DNA from: Candidatus Roizmanbacteria bacterium
Lineage (GTDB): Bacteria; Patescibacteriota; Microgenomatia; UBA1406; GWC2-37-13
NCBI GenBank assembly: GCA_016214055.1
Contig: JACRPE010000006.1
Coordinates: 1 to 64,000 of the forward strand
Direction: 5' to 3'
DNA length: 64,000 nt
In this document: positions 36,015 to 46,588 of the stretch, piece after piece
How positions within the stretch are numbered: position 1 is the first letter of the stretch
Layout: each line of letters begins with the position of its first letter
The notes under the pieces: model-generated
The model's input: the letters and a program-made list of their open reading frames with translations, nothing else
Database searches by the model: none
What the model was told of the DNA's origin: nothing
Translations under genes and position numbers: made by a program

Positions 36015-39000
36015 TTATCGTTTATTAAACAATCGAATAAGCAATATAGCGCAAAACATGCATAAGAAACTAATACCTATGAGTGAAATCACTTCGGGAA
36101 TATATATAATCGCAATATTTGTTGAGTTATTTGTCTGCCACAAATTAGCCCAATTATTATATCTCAAGTGATTTAATAGTCTGAAGTTATTGTCTATTGC
36201 TATCCATAAATCATCATAAGACTGATTAATTCCTACAAAACAGCTAGTTGTTTGACACTTTAGATTGACGGAATAAAAAAAGTTTTGGAAAGGTACGACT
36301 TTAATCTCTTTTACCGGATTATCCATGGGTTTATTAGCACCATTTTTTCTAATTCCTATTTGGCTTATTCTATCAATCTGAAAAGGAATAATCTTAATAC
36401 TATCTAATTCATTTATACTCGTTTTTCCAAACGATCTCGTTTCCCAATTAGTTGTATAGACCGATTTATTATTCGACTTGAGGGGAAGTAAATTGAGAGT
36501 TGTATTATAGAGACCTTCAGGCATGAGATATTCATCTGTAATGGTATTTTCCATTTCATAATTTGCAAAAAACTTAATACTTCTTCCCAATATATTTTTT
36601 CCAGATATATGCATGAGATAGGGATAATCGATTAAGGCTTCATTAAAGGCATAGTGGTTACAATTTACTCCACTTTCCTCAGCCCGATACAGTATATGAT
36701 TATCAGGAAAGGTATCCGTGTGTATATTTCCCTGATTATACTGATCACAGTTTTCGGACTTATTCTTTCCGAAATCTGCTGAAATCATCTGAAATGCAGT
36801 TTGTATTTTAATACTACTCGTATTGGGAGATGTGATATTTATGTCATTATTTAATTGTTTCCAAACAGCACTGTAATATCGTGAGGTTTTAACAATTTCA
36901 ACATTATCTTTAGTATTATCGCCGATAAAGAGTTCAAGTGGCTTATCAATTTGGACTGATATAACAGCATAAATAGTTTGATTCCGTATTAATGTGTAAC
37001 TCCGGCTGTTGAACCAGACAATAATTGAGTCATAATCCTTGTCGATGTCTAGAAATATATTTTCTAACTGTGGGAGCTTGGTCGAAGTGGAATTAGTAAT
37101 AATGGTTGTTTCGGGGAACTTGATTTGTATTTGACGATTTTTATAACTTACCGTGGCTATAGTCGTATATATATTATCTTTAGATCCAGGAATACCAATC
37201 TGGTAATTATTAGGAGCAACCTCTTTATTTAGAGTTGCTTTATTATTTTCAAACACTACATCGTTCGATTGTAATTTGGTTAACCCCATAAATGGATACA
37301 TCACATCTGCCTTCTTTTCCTCAGAAGTTACATAATCACCAACACTTTCATATACATAATCCCTTCTCACTCTATCCAAATCTGCATGTATTTTGGTTAT
37401 TTGGCTTGGCACGATAAGCTTACTTTCGTTTTGAGTAAACGGTTTTTCATATATGCTTATTAAGTTCTTATGCCAGGCCACGGTATATCCAATAGAAGAC
37501 AGTGCTTGATGAACTGCTTCATAATTATATTTTTGCTTATACTTATCGATAGCCGCTTCATCTACGAGTACGAGATCAATTTTGTATTTATTAAATATTG
37601 ATCTTAATTGATGTGTATCTTTATTGTTCAACGCATACTTAAGTTCCGAATAAAAAAAGTCAGTTGTCTCTGACCAGCGACCAAAATCAGGAGTTATCAG
37701 TGGTTGAGGAAAGCCAAAGAAGTAAAATCCTACCCCTTGGTATCCATTCGCATTTCCATTTTGGGACCAATTAAAGGTTACCCAACCATCTTGAGTAAAA
37801 AATGGTAATTCTAAGACCCGCAAGTTTTGAGGCCTTGTATTAAGATAATTAAACATTTCCGAATATTCTGAAGGGTAGGAAATCTTTAATTTATCACTTA
37901 TGAAGTTACCTTGGAAAGAAGGAAGGGCGATATAAATGATTGATAATATTGAAGAAAAAAATATTACTACAGAAATAATTAAAGAGAATCTCCTTGAAAA
38001 CACCCTCTTTATTTTTTCAATTACAATCTCATAGAAATGACTTAAAAAAACAGTGAATGCAAATGTGAAAATAATTGAAAACTTAGTGAAAGGATTTCTA
38101 AATATTTCCTGGACTGTTTTAGAACGGTAGATATAATCTACTAAAGATGGGGGAAGGAAGACGCCCATCCATATAGCTACAGCTGACACAATGCCCATTA
38201 AGACCATGCCCCATCTCTTCGATCCTTTTTTTGGCTTAAATATCGTCAAAACAAAGCCAATTATGGCAAATAAGGTGAACGATACAAGTAAAAGTTGAGC
38301 CAGGTATTGAGTCAAGTGCGGAATCCACACCCCAAAAATATATTCATGTTGGAGTGATCCAAAATTAAAAACTTTCCATGAAAAAAGATAATGAATTCCG
38401 GTTAAAAAACTTTTCAAGTCTCCCGCTTGACGTATACTCCAAATTGATTCCATTCCAAATAATTGGTTTGCAACGCTCTGTGTTACATACTTACTATCAT
38501 GAAAAAGATAATATAGGTTTGGAAGAATCCAATATGAATTAGCAATAAACGTCAAAACCCCAACAATCATCATCATTTTCAAAGCGAGAAAAAAGCCACT
38601 TACACCACGCCGAAAACTTAAAAAGAAGCTATATATGAGGGAAAAAACCGCCCCAAGATAGAATAAAGTGGGAGTATGGGCACTTGGAGCAATGAGGAGT
38701 TGTACTAATATAAATAAGAGTGCATTTTTTGAGGAAATGCGTGTATGTAATGCATGGATAGAGAGGAGTAAAAAGGGGAGAAAGGCAAACTGCACGGTGA
38801 ACATCTCAAAGCTGATGTAAAACTGTTGTAAAGTAATAATATTCAGAAGATAGAATATCGCACAAAGACAAGCAATCCATTTACTTCGGATGGCAGAATC
38901 CTTTTTCAACCATGCTTGGACAAGGTAGAAGTACATTCCAATACCTCCGGTAAGAAACATGAGGAATATAAAAAAATATCTGTTGAGATTATCTGGGACG

Positions 39001-39275
39001 ATTAGCTTCAAAATAGCGATGATAGGTAATCGTGGGATTTCAGCCAGATGACCCTGAGCGGCTGGTGCTCCCATCCCTTGATATTCCAACCATGCACCAA
39101 AAAAAACTCGTTTGGCATATTGAGACAAGTTAAACTCAGGATGCACATTATCCCAACCTGAATAATAGGTATGAATGTCAATATTTTGAAACGCTATTAC
39201 TACTGCAACAAGGACGACAAAGAAGAGAGGGAGAGTGCTTGACCTTATAAATCTGGTTATTATTTTTTTGAGCAT
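36015..39275 (-). CDS. large multi-TM GT-C-like membrane protein (1086 aa)
   Basis: multiple TM segments then large extracytoplasmic region and C-terminal TM. Confidence 0.7.
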   Translation of the reverse strand: MLKKIITRFIRSSTLPLFFVVLVAVVIAFQNIDIHTYYSGWDNVHPEFNLSQYAKRVFFGAWLEYQGMGAPAAQGHLAEIPRLPIIAILKLIVPDNLNRYFFIFLMFLTGGIGMYFYLVQAWLKKDSAIRSKWIACLCAIFYLLNIITLQQFYISFEMFTVQFAFLPFLLLSIHALHTRISSKNALLFILVQLLIAPSAHTPTLFYLGAVFSLIYSFFLSFRRGVSGFFLALKMMMIVGVLTFIANSYWILPNLYYLFHDSKYVTQSVANQLFGMESIWSIRQAGDLKSFLTGIHYLFSWKVFNFGSLQHEYIFGVWIPHLTQYLAQLLLVSFTLFAIIGFVLTIFKPKKGSKRWGMVLMGIVSAVAIWMGVFLPPSLVDYIYRSKTVQEIFRNPFTKFSIIFTFAFTVFLSHFYEIVIEKIKRVFSRRFSLIISVVIFFSSILSIIYIALPSFQGNFISDKLKISYPSEYSEMFNYLNTRPQNLRVLELPFFTQDGWVTFNWSQNGNANGYQGVGFYFFGFPQPLITPDFGRWSETTDFFYSELKYALNNKDTHQLRSIFNKYKIDLVLVDEAAIDKYKQKYNYEAVHQALSSIGYTVAWHKNLISIYEKPFTQNESKLIVPSQITKIHADLDRVRRDYVYESVGDYVTSEEKKADVMYPFMGLTKLQSNDVVFENNKATLNKEVAPNNYQIGIPGSKDNIYTTIATVSYKNRQIQIKFPETTIITNSTSTKLPQLENIFLDIDKDYDSIIVWFNSRSYTLIRNQTIYAVISVQIDKPLELFIGDNTKDNVEIVKTSRYYSAVWKQLNNDINITSPNTSSIKIQTAFQMISADFGKNKSENCDQYNQGNIHTDTFPDNHILYRAEESGVNCNHYAFNEALIDYPYLMHISGKNILGRSIKFFANYEMENTITDEYLMPEGLYNTTLNLLPLKSNNKSVYTTNWETRSFGKTSINELDSIKIIPFQIDRISQIGIRKNGANKPMDNPVKEIKVVPFQNFFYSVNLKCQTTSCFVGINQSYDDLWIAIDNNFRLLNHLRYNNWANLWQTNNSTNIAIIYIPEVISLIGISFLCMFCAILLIRLFNKR

Positions 39276-39307
39276 GTTTGTATATTTATTATAGCGTTTT
39301 AACCCAT

Positions 39308-39344
39308 AAAAAAAGACAGTACTTTTTAAAGGTACTGTCTTTTT
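39308..39344 (-). terminator. terminator hairpin between two minus-strand genes
   Basis: AAAAAGACAGTAC...GTACTGTCTTTTT. Confidence 0.75.
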
Positions 39345-39364
39345 CGTAATAATCTTTTAGGTTC

Positions 39365-40507
39365 TTATTTGATGTTCGATTGTACAAGTTTCCATGGTCC
39401 GTTAAGCTCAGTTTGCTCAATTATGGTAAAAGCTCCTGTATTTCGATCGATAAAAATAGCGGTAACTTTTTTACATCCATCTGCTCCGCATGCGTTACCT
39501 GGAGCATTAGTTGACAGGGTTGCGGTATGACCTGAGGCTACATTCTGCTTAAAATGACCTTCAGATATCATTTGACCTGGAGGATATTTGGTTGCAATAG
39601 TATTTCCGGCATGGTAACCAGAGAAAACGACATCACTATTACCGTCTTTAGGCGTACTTCCATCGCGATTATCATTTTTAATATCGACAAGGTATACATT
39701 ATCAGGTATGGCTGGTAAGTCAAGAGTGACAGCTGTGCCGTCGATAAGAGTGAATTCAATTTTGCCATAGCCAAGTGACGATGTTAGTGCTCCACCTTCA
39801 GGATTTTGAACAATTGAAGGACCAACAGTGTTAAAAGAACTTTGGACATCTGGACCTAATAAGGATGCGCTTGGTCCTACCATATTTGGATCTTGAACAA
39901 CCAATGTTCCAGGTTCCCCTATAAATATTTCAGTACCAAATCCTACTGTATTTTTATGATCTACTCCATCTGCATCTGGCCCATTATTTGTGTTAATGTG
40001 GAGATCAGACTGATTGACCTTATCTGGCACACCTTTTAAGGTGATGCTTGAACCAGAAGGAGTCTGTTCCGATGATCGTGCGAGTCCAGGAGTACCAGAA
40101 GGTGTACGATCAGGGACCACCGTTCTTGTTGCTCCAAGAGGTCTTGCAGTGCCTGTAGCCGTTGCTGAAAAAGTTGGGCTAAAGGTAGGTGTAGCCGATG
40201 GATTAGGGGTAGAAGATACCACAGCTATAGGAGTATATGCACGACCTGATTCGGCAAGGGTTGATTGTAATGAATTAAGTGTCGCTCCTAAATCAGGACC
40301 TTTAGTGGGTGATGGTGTGGAAGTTGCCGAAGGAAGTACAGCTCTAGTTAGCGCTAAAGATTGTGCGTTCATCGCAGTAGCAACACTTGCATCTACAGTT
40401 CCGTGTATATCAACAGGAGCAGGAGAAGAATTAAGCGAAGAACAAGCCATAGTTGCGCTAACTAACACAGCAGGTCCAACATATTTGAGAACATCTATTC
40501 TAGTCAT
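39365..40507 (-). CDS. putative lipoprotein with Ser/Thr/Pro linker
   Basis: LVSATMACSS lipobox-like; PSATPTFSPTFSATATGT. Confidence 0.65.
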   Translation of the reverse strand: MTRIDVLKYVGPAVLVSATMACSSLNSSPAPVDIHGTVDASVATAMNAQSLALTRAVLPSATSTPSPTKGPDLGATLNSLQSTLAESGRAYTPIAVVSSTPNPSATPTFSPTFSATATGTARPLGATRTVVPDRTPSGTPGLARSSEQTPSGSSITLKGVPDKVNQSDLHINTNNGPDADGVDHKNTVGFGTEIFIGEPGTLVVQDPNMVGPSASLLGPDVQSSFNTVGPSIVQNPEGGALTSSLGYGKIEFTLIDGTAVTLDLPAIPDNVYLVDIKNDNRDGSTPKDGNSDVVFSGYHAGNTIATKYPPGQMISEGHFKQNVASGHTATLSTNAPGNACGADGCKKVTAIFIDRNTGAFTIIEQTELNGPWKLVQSNIK

Positions 40508-40647
40508 ATTAAAAAAATTAATTTATATCTCCTATAGTATAACAGATATACACGGTTTGTCAAGTGAAGTATTAAAATACTAATACCTATAATATAACTT
40601 AATAAACCAGTATCTTATCATTCACGAGGGTAAGTGTGGTATTTTGA

Positions 40648-40659
40648 TACAATGGATGC
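40648..40659 (+). promoter_or_regulatory. TACAAT-N6-ATG
   Basis: SecA-like gene. Confidence 0.55.
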
Positions 40660-43600
40660 ATGGATATGGGTGAACATGCAAAATATAGAGTGATGTCAGA
40701 CGCCATGCGTGAGGCTCCTGAGATTATGGCCGGTGCCAAAGCTGAAATGAAGCCAGTTTTAGATAAATTAGCCTCATTTACGCATCAAACCAAAGATGCT
40801 TTTCGACGAAATATCACTGAAAAGAGTATCTATAGACAGGCAGAAACGATAAGGAAACTTACGGATGTTTTTATTAAAGATCCTGAAATAGCTAAACAAA
40901 GCATAAAGGCCGCCTATGAAATATATTCGGGAGAACATAAATCAGAAGAAGGTTGGAACATATTACAGATGACCAAACTTGGAAAAGCCCATGGAGCTCC
41001 CAATCAGATAGATGATGTGAGGCAAAAAGAAGGCTTTCAGACGGTGTTTTCAGCCTATCTTTTTGCTGAAAATAGGCGTCTGTTTCAGCAGTCCAAAGAC
41101 GTAGCAACTTATGATGTAAAAAAGGAAGCGCGTCAGATAGAGTCGGTCGTGCGCGCATTAGCAGGCCAACATGGTCAAATCGGGACAGGTGAGGGGAAAA
41201 CCTCGGTTATCTTACCCATAACCGCTTTAGTCCAGGCATATTCGACGGAAGGCAAAAAAGCTGTTTTTTCGGCTGATTCGACTTTGCGTACCCAAGAATT
41301 TGTGAAAAACATAACTCCCTATAAACAAATTGTAGAGCAGGCCGGATTGACTCCTCTTGATATTGCTCAAGCGCCGGATCCAAACAGAATTAATAGTGAT
41401 GAAGTGCGGGAATTACGCAATAGAATGGAGCGTGAAGCCTTATTTTCAACAAACACTAGATATTCACTTGAAACGAGGGATTTACTAAAAAAACAGTACT
41501 GGCAGTCATATTTTGAAGCACAAATACAAAAAAATGAACTGATGGAACAAAAAGCAACAGCTTCTAAATCAGTTAAAATTGAACTCAGCACCCACGACAA
41601 CCTCGTTTGGCAATATATGGAAGATGAAAATGAGTTTAAAAATAGTAGAACTCCCATCATCATGGATGAAGCCCATGCCCCAGCAGACCGAGGGACGCCC
41701 TATCAACGAGTATCTGAGTCGTTATCTCAATCACCTGAGGAGATACGCCGGGCCGCAAGTGAATGGCTCTTACATTATGTGGTTGGAAAGACGATGAGTG
41801 CCGATGATATTCAATATGCAAAAGGAGTGGGAGAACTGAAGAAAGGTGATAATAGGCTTAAAAAAATAAAACTGAGTAGCTTTGAACAGACTGGATCACC
41901 GCTTGGCAGGATATTTGAAGATGGAGTTGAGAAGATAGCCCATCATTATAATATAAAAGGAAAAAACGATATAAAAATTCTCAAGCGTACACTGCTCACA
42001 GAAGCAAAATCATTATTTATCAGGAAAGGCACATATAAACCAGTTAAGCAATTTGAAGATTATGTTTCAAGTATTGGTAATAGCATTGCCCAAATATATT
42101 TTGATCAAAACGAAGCATTCACTACCGCTCCAGATGGAGGACTCATTATACGGGACGGATATCAAGACGAACTTCTATCTTCCCACGAATATACTCGGGA
42201 GATGGCTTTAGCAACTTTAGGACTAATGGGTTCATATAAAGCGGTTTCTATGAAACGAGCTTCCGGCTCTCTGAAATATGCATCATTTATTCATGGGGCA
42301 GCAGATCGACTAGTATGTTTTTCAGGGACATTAAAAGATGATGAAAAGGAAACTCCTTTTGGTCACTTTCTGGAGAAGGAAACGGGGAGAAAAATATTTG
42401 TCATGGAAAAACCGGAAAAGAAACGGTTTCCCAGACCTCGCTTAGATGAAACTGCATCTTTAGCAGTTCAAAGCCTCCTGGATGCGATGAAAAAAGACGA
42501 CAGGAATATGCTCATCATCGATAGTACCAACATTGATGATGCCAAAAAAACAGCCGACGTGTTCAAGAGAAAGTATGGAGAAGATAAGGTTGTGTTCATC
42601 GGTTCGAAAGAGTCAGGAGAAGTAACAACCGAAGCGAAATACGAACGATGGGTAGAGCAATGTCTTGGGGATTTAGCTGAAGGGAAGATTAAGGCGATAG
42701 TATCTACCGGATCAATTGGGACAGGTATGAATATTGTGAAGAGTGATGGTGGATATCCGGATATAAAAATAGGTATTCTGGGCATTCCTCAATCAAAGCT
42801 TCAGATAAAGCAAATCATCGGCCGCAGACGCGCAATAGATAGCGTAGACAAAGAGGACTATTTTTGGTATTTAGGAAAAGACAGATTAACAAAACATCTC
42901 TCTAACTATAAAAACCAACTGGCGTTCAGTTTTAAAAGTCCCATTTCTATACCCGGAAGAGAACATATCTCAATTGGCGGCACATCTCAACAGGCAAAAC
43001 TTGACGAAGTTCTGAAGGCGGAACATAATCCAGAAGCTTTATTGCCGGTGATGCTAGACATCATTAGAAATACACAAAATAAAAAAAATATCGACACTCA
43101 ATTTGACATAGAATATGACGATTTATTCAAAGACATTTTGAGGTCAAGTAGTACGTATGTGAGAAATAACCTAAGAGAAAAACTCTATCCAGGTATAAGC
43201 GAGAAAGACTTAACAGAGAAGGAGAAATACACACTTGCTCAAACGATAGGCGTTTTAGGTATACCAAGTTCACTTTATTGGGACGTGCAAACAAATTATG
43301 AGTCTCTTGGAATCCCGCCGACGGGAGGCTCTCCCTCTTTTACAGCAAATCATTCTGAGAGAAATGAATCGCTCAAGCGGGCAATGGCACAGTCACCTTT
43401 TCTCAAAAATAGATTAGATGACTGGATATCTGAGACTTACGATAGCTCCCGAAGTTATTATGAAACAGTGTTTGGCGACCTGCTTGACGTGTTTATTCAA
43501 AGCGGATTTTCACCACCTGTGTTAACTTATCTTAAGCAAGTTACAGGAATAACAGATGAACATAATGAACAAGATATATTGTTTCAACCTATTGCAGAGG

Positions 43601-43884
43601 AAAGTAATATGCTTTCCCCCTATATCGCATATGATAGGCAACCGGGACCGATGAATCCAGTATATATGAGCACCCAATCATTATTAAATGAAGAAATAGC
43701 TTACCAAGTTCGCGCAATGAATGGAGGAGGACAATTATTTTTAAGCCAAGAAGCTAAATATAAATATGGAGTATTTCCCATAATCCCGAAGAGTGGTTTT
43801 CCGATCTTTACTTTCTATATCCAGAATGCAACAATACCACAATTATCTACGGAGCGATCAACTCCTGGAATATCTTCAGCATAG
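40660..43884 (+). CDS. divergent SecA-like DEAD/DEAH ATPase (1074 aa)
   Basis: GQIGTGEGKTSVILP (Walker A), IMDEAHAPADRGTPY, STGSIGTGMNIV, QIIGRRRAID. Confidence 0.75.
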   Translation: MDMGEHAKYRVMSDAMREAPEIMAGAKAEMKPVLDKLASFTHQTKDAFRRNITEKSIYRQAETIRKLTDVFIKDPEIAKQSIKAAYEIYSGEHKSEEGWNILQMTKLGKAHGAPNQIDDVRQKEGFQTVFSAYLFAENRRLFQQSKDVATYDVKKEARQIESVVRALAGQHGQIGTGEGKTSVILPITALVQAYSTEGKKAVFSADSTLRTQEFVKNITPYKQIVEQAGLTPLDIAQAPDPNRINSDEVRELRNRMEREALFSTNTRYSLETRDLLKKQYWQSYFEAQIQKNELMEQKATASKSVKIELSTHDNLVWQYMEDENEFKNSRTPIIMDEAHAPADRGTPYQRVSESLSQSPEEIRRAASEWLLHYVVGKTMSADDIQYAKGVGELKKGDNRLKKIKLSSFEQTGSPLGRIFEDGVEKIAHHYNIKGKNDIKILKRTLLTEAKSLFIRKGTYKPVKQFEDYVSSIGNSIAQIYFDQNEAFTTAPDGGLIIRDGYQDELLSSHEYTREMALATLGLMGSYKAVSMKRASGSLKYASFIHGAADRLVCFSGTLKDDEKETPFGHFLEKETGRKIFVMEKPEKKRFPRPRLDETASLAVQSLLDAMKKDDRNMLIIDSTNIDDAKKTADVFKRKYGEDKVVFIGSKESGEVTTEAKYERWVEQCLGDLAEGKIKAIVSTGSIGTGMNIVKSDGGYPDIKIGILGIPQSKLQIKQIIGRRRAIDSVDKEDYFWYLGKDRLTKHLSNYKNQLAFSFKSPISIPGREHISIGGTSQQAKLDEVLKAEHNPEALLPVMLDIIRNTQNKKNIDTQFDIEYDDLFKDILRSSSTYVRNNLREKLYPGISEKDLTEKEKYTLAQTIGVLGIPSSLYWDVQTNYESLGIPPTGGSPSFTANHSERNESLKRAMAQSPFLKNRLDDWISETYDSSRSYYETVFGDLLDVFIQSGFSPPVLTYLKQVTGITDEHNEQDILFQPIAEESNMLSPYIAYDRQPGPMNPVYMSTQSLLNEEIAYQVRAMNGGGQLFLSQEAKYKYGVFPIIPKSGFPIFTFYIQNATIPQLSTERSTPGISSA

Positions 43885-44671
43885 TATAGAGGAGGAGATT
43901 GTGGTGGTGACTGCTTTTGCGGATCTCCCAGAGGAGGAAGGTCCCGATGTCAAAAATCTCATCTTTAGCCATGTTTTTGAGCGACTCCAAAAGGCTTATT
44001 TTCACCCTTCCCGGCAGGAACATGGAGTTGCGGATAGCCTTGACTGCGGCCATCTGAGCCTCCTCTTCCATGTACACAGCCTCAGGTTGGGCACGGACAA
44101 ATACCTGTTCAGCCTCGGCGATGTCCTGCATGACCTTTTCAAGGCTCTGAGTGAGGATGGGCCGGGGGCGCGACTCAGGCATGATATCAACCTTGAGCCA
44201 GTTTACGACCCGTTTAACTACTTCATCATCGAGCTTCTTCCGGTCAGCCGGGGTATAGGAGGGGTAATTGCGGATAAAGTCTACGATAGGCGAAACCATT
44301 GCCAGGCCGTTTGCTCCGAGGGCATTGAATCTACTGCAGGTGGTAAGGGTGGCTTTATTGTATTTCTTGAGCGTTTCAGGCTCGACTCGTGCCTGGATGG
44401 TATAGGTTTCATAGAAGTAGGGCAGGCAGGCGATGTGGGCTCCATTCCAGAGCTCAGCCTCGATTTTGCGGGTGAGATCGGTTTCCTCCAAAAGAAGGTC
44501 TCGTTGAATCCCAAGCTCGGTTGTTGCCTTACTTCCTTCAATTGCCGCAATCTCCTGGAGAATGACTTTGTCAGCCTGAGTTGAGGCTGTTTCATCATGC
44601 TCAACATCTTTTTCCGCTTCTTTGAGAAGTGCATCAAGCGTCTCTTCTTTCGGTAGGGGAGGGGTGTCCAT
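43847..44671 (-). CDS. hypothetical helical protein
   Basis: ORF; 3' overlap with the SecA-like gene. Confidence 0.65.
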   Translation of the reverse strand: MDTPPLPKEETLDALLKEAEKDVEHDETASTQADKVILQEIAAIEGSKATTELGIQRDLLLEETDLTRKIEAELWNGAHIACLPYFYETYTIQARVEPETLKKYNKATLTTCSRFNALGANGLAMVSPIVDFIRNYPSYTPADRKKLDDEVVKRVVNWLKVDIMPESRPRPILTQSLEKVMQDIAEAEQVFVRAQPEAVYMEEEAQMAAVKAIRNSMFLPGRVKISLLESLKNMAKDEIFDIGTFLLWEIRKSSHHHNLLLYTMLKIFQELIAP

Positions 44672-44681
44672 GTTGACTCAA

Positions 44682-44903
44682 TTATACAACTAACTCGATG
44701 GTGTCCAGCAGTAGTTTTGCCCGTTTGAGGATGGCGTCTTTATCTTTTAAAAGGAGTTCGCGTTCCTGGGCCAACAGCTTGCCCAAAGCGTCAATTTGTG
44801 CGGAAGGAAGCTTGTCCAGCTGTTTAAGAATAGCCACCTTAGCCTTGTCAGGCACGATGAAGCTGTTTTCAAGCAGGATGATTAAAGCTGTTTTTTTATC
44901 CAT
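44682..44903 (-). CDS. small helical protein (73 aa)
   Basis: ORF, tightly spaced operon. Confidence 0.6.
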   Translation of the reverse strand: MDKKTALIILLENSFIVPDKAKVAILKQLDKLPSAQIDALGKLLAQERELLLKDKDAILKRAKLLLDTIELVV

Positions 44904-44905
44904 AG

Positions 44906-45679
44906 TTATCTGAAAGCCTGGGCGGCTTGTGCGGCGCGGGGACTTGCGGCGCCGTTCAGCCTGGCTCCCAATGATGTTAATACTGACGACCCGAACTCCT
45001 TCATGCGTCGGACCTCAGGGCTCTTCAGGATGATTTTGCCTGCCTGAAAGGCGGTCTCTGCGGCCAATTTTACGGATTTGAATTCATTGACCAGTATTTG
45101 CGCCGCGGAAGGTATCGCGGCCGCGCCATGAACCCCGACCAGTTCTGCGCCACCTGATACTAAGGGGATGATGGGGTGGAGATCAGGGTAGGGATCTACG
45201 GCTTTCAACACTTTGTTTAACCGTTTTGCACCTTCTACTCCTATGACTTTTGAAAGGGGATAGGCGACTTCAGCGCCAGCCGTGACCTGGGCTCCTTTAG
45301 CCAAAGCCTCTGCTTGTTCAACCGAAACTCCCTCAAGTACTGCCGCCTCGGCGAGCTCGGTTGCGGCGATTGCGCCTCCCTCAGCCTCTCCAAGCACGGG
45401 TACGAGGGCAAGACCGGCGAGTACAACATTTTCAATATTGTTGAGAGCGATTTTTGCCTCTCCTTTTGCGGCATTCTTGAAAAGGAGCTTGAGCTCACCC
45501 ACGGTGGTCAATTGACCGGCCTTATCTGCGGCTTTTTCAACAGGAGAATTGAGGCGGAGGTGTATCTTTTTGATAAGCTCAATGGCCATCTTTTCGGCCT
45601 TTTTCAAAGTAGATTCCACGGATTTGGGGAAGGAAGGGTCGATTTCTTTCTCTTTTTGTTGTTTCATAAGGTTAGTCAT
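44906..45679 (-). CDS. hypothetical protein with Ala/Gly-rich hydrophobic centre
   Basis: ORF; VVLAGLALVPVLGEAEGGAIAATELAEAA. Confidence 0.6.
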   Translation of the reverse strand: MTNLMKQQKEKEIDPSFPKSVESTLKKAEKMAIELIKKIHLRLNSPVEKAADKAGQLTTVGELKLLFKNAAKGEAKIALNNIENVVLAGLALVPVLGEAEGGAIAATELAEAAVLEGVSVEQAEALAKGAQVTAGAEVAYPLSKVIGVEGAKRLNKVLKAVDPYPDLHPIIPLVSGGAELVGVHGAAAIPSAAQILVNEFKSVKLAAETAFQAGKIILKSPEVRRMKEFGSSVLTSLGARLNGAASPRAAQAAQAFR

Positions 45680-45689
45680 ATCATACCAT

Positions 45690-45721
45690 AAAAAAACCAG
45701 GCATTTGGGCCTGGTCTTTTT
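45690..45721 (-). terminator. intrinsic terminator hairpin
   Basis: minus strand AAAAAGACCAGGCCCAAATGCCTGGTTTTTTT, downstream of 45737-46405. Confidence 0.75.
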
Positions 45722-45736
45722 ACCTTATATTGTTTA

Positions 45737-46405
45737 TTATTTCTGCTCGGTCAGCTTTTTGAGGCTATAACCGACTCCCATCAGGATTCCTTGAGCTCCC
45801 AGAAGCAGGATTCCCGCTTCAGGTCCGGCCTTAGGGGCGGTTGTGACTCCTACGACTGCCTTTTCCACACAGAACTGAGCAGAATCGTCATCTGAGGCAT
45901 ATCCGTTATAGACTTGACCTTTATTGGTAAGGCAGAACAGACCCTTGTTTGCAGGCATCTTGTCCTGGCTGACCAGCTTCATTTTGATGAAGTAGGTCTT
46001 TTCCTCACCGGGTGCAAAAGAACCCGCATCCCAAGCAATCACACGGCTATTGGCATCATACGTTCCCGGTCCCTCAACTGGGTCGATATAGGCGGGAACA
46101 TAGTCCTTTACCGTAACATTATTCAAAGTTATATTTGAGGTATTTTTTACTTTCAGTTTAAACATAACCTCCTGACCCGGTGAAAAGCGGGGATCTGAAG
46201 GGGTAAGATTGTCAACATATTGGATGTTAACGACGCCACCTTTTGTGGGTATATATGGCTTAGATACCATTTTATCAATAAGAATAGTCTGGGCTGGGGT
46301 TGGCTGGACGAACTGTCCATACTGGGCCATAGTAGGGGAGGCGAACATCATATAGACAGAACTTAAAACCAAAAGTGTTGCTGAAAAAGAATAAACTTTT
46401 TTCAT
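45737..46405 (-). CDS. secreted DUF11-like repeat protein with C-terminal TM
   Basis: VMFKLKVKNTSNITLNNVTVKDYVPAYID; start reset to MKKVYSF (TATAAT-N7-ATG). Confidence 0.75.
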   Translation of the reverse strand: MKKVYSFSATLLVLSSVYMMFASPTMAQYGQFVQPTPAQTILIDKMVSKPYIPTKGGVVNIQYVDNLTPSDPRFSPGQEVMFKLKVKNTSNITLNNVTVKDYVPAYIDPVEGPGTYDANSRVIAWDAGSFAPGEEKTYFIKMKLVSQDKMPANKGLFCLTNKGQVYNGYASDDDSAQFCVEKAVVGVTTAPKAGPEAGILLLGAQGILMGVGYSLKKLTEQK

Positions 46406-46463
46406 ATCAGATATTATACTACAGGTTACTTCGTTTGTCAACTATAGGTTACTAATCCAATCA

Positions 46464-46565
46464 GTCATCTCGAACGAAGTGAGAGATCCAGCGAGGGAAA
46501 CGAGCGTTTATAATTTTATACGCTTCGCTAGATTTCTCAATCTGCTTCGCAGAGTTCGAAATGAC
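46464..46565. repeat. GTCATCTCGAACGAAG... element copy C
   Basis: same family as copy D (reverse orientation). Confidence 0.8.
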
Positions 46566-46588
46566 AAGATAGAATGTTATAATTCTCT

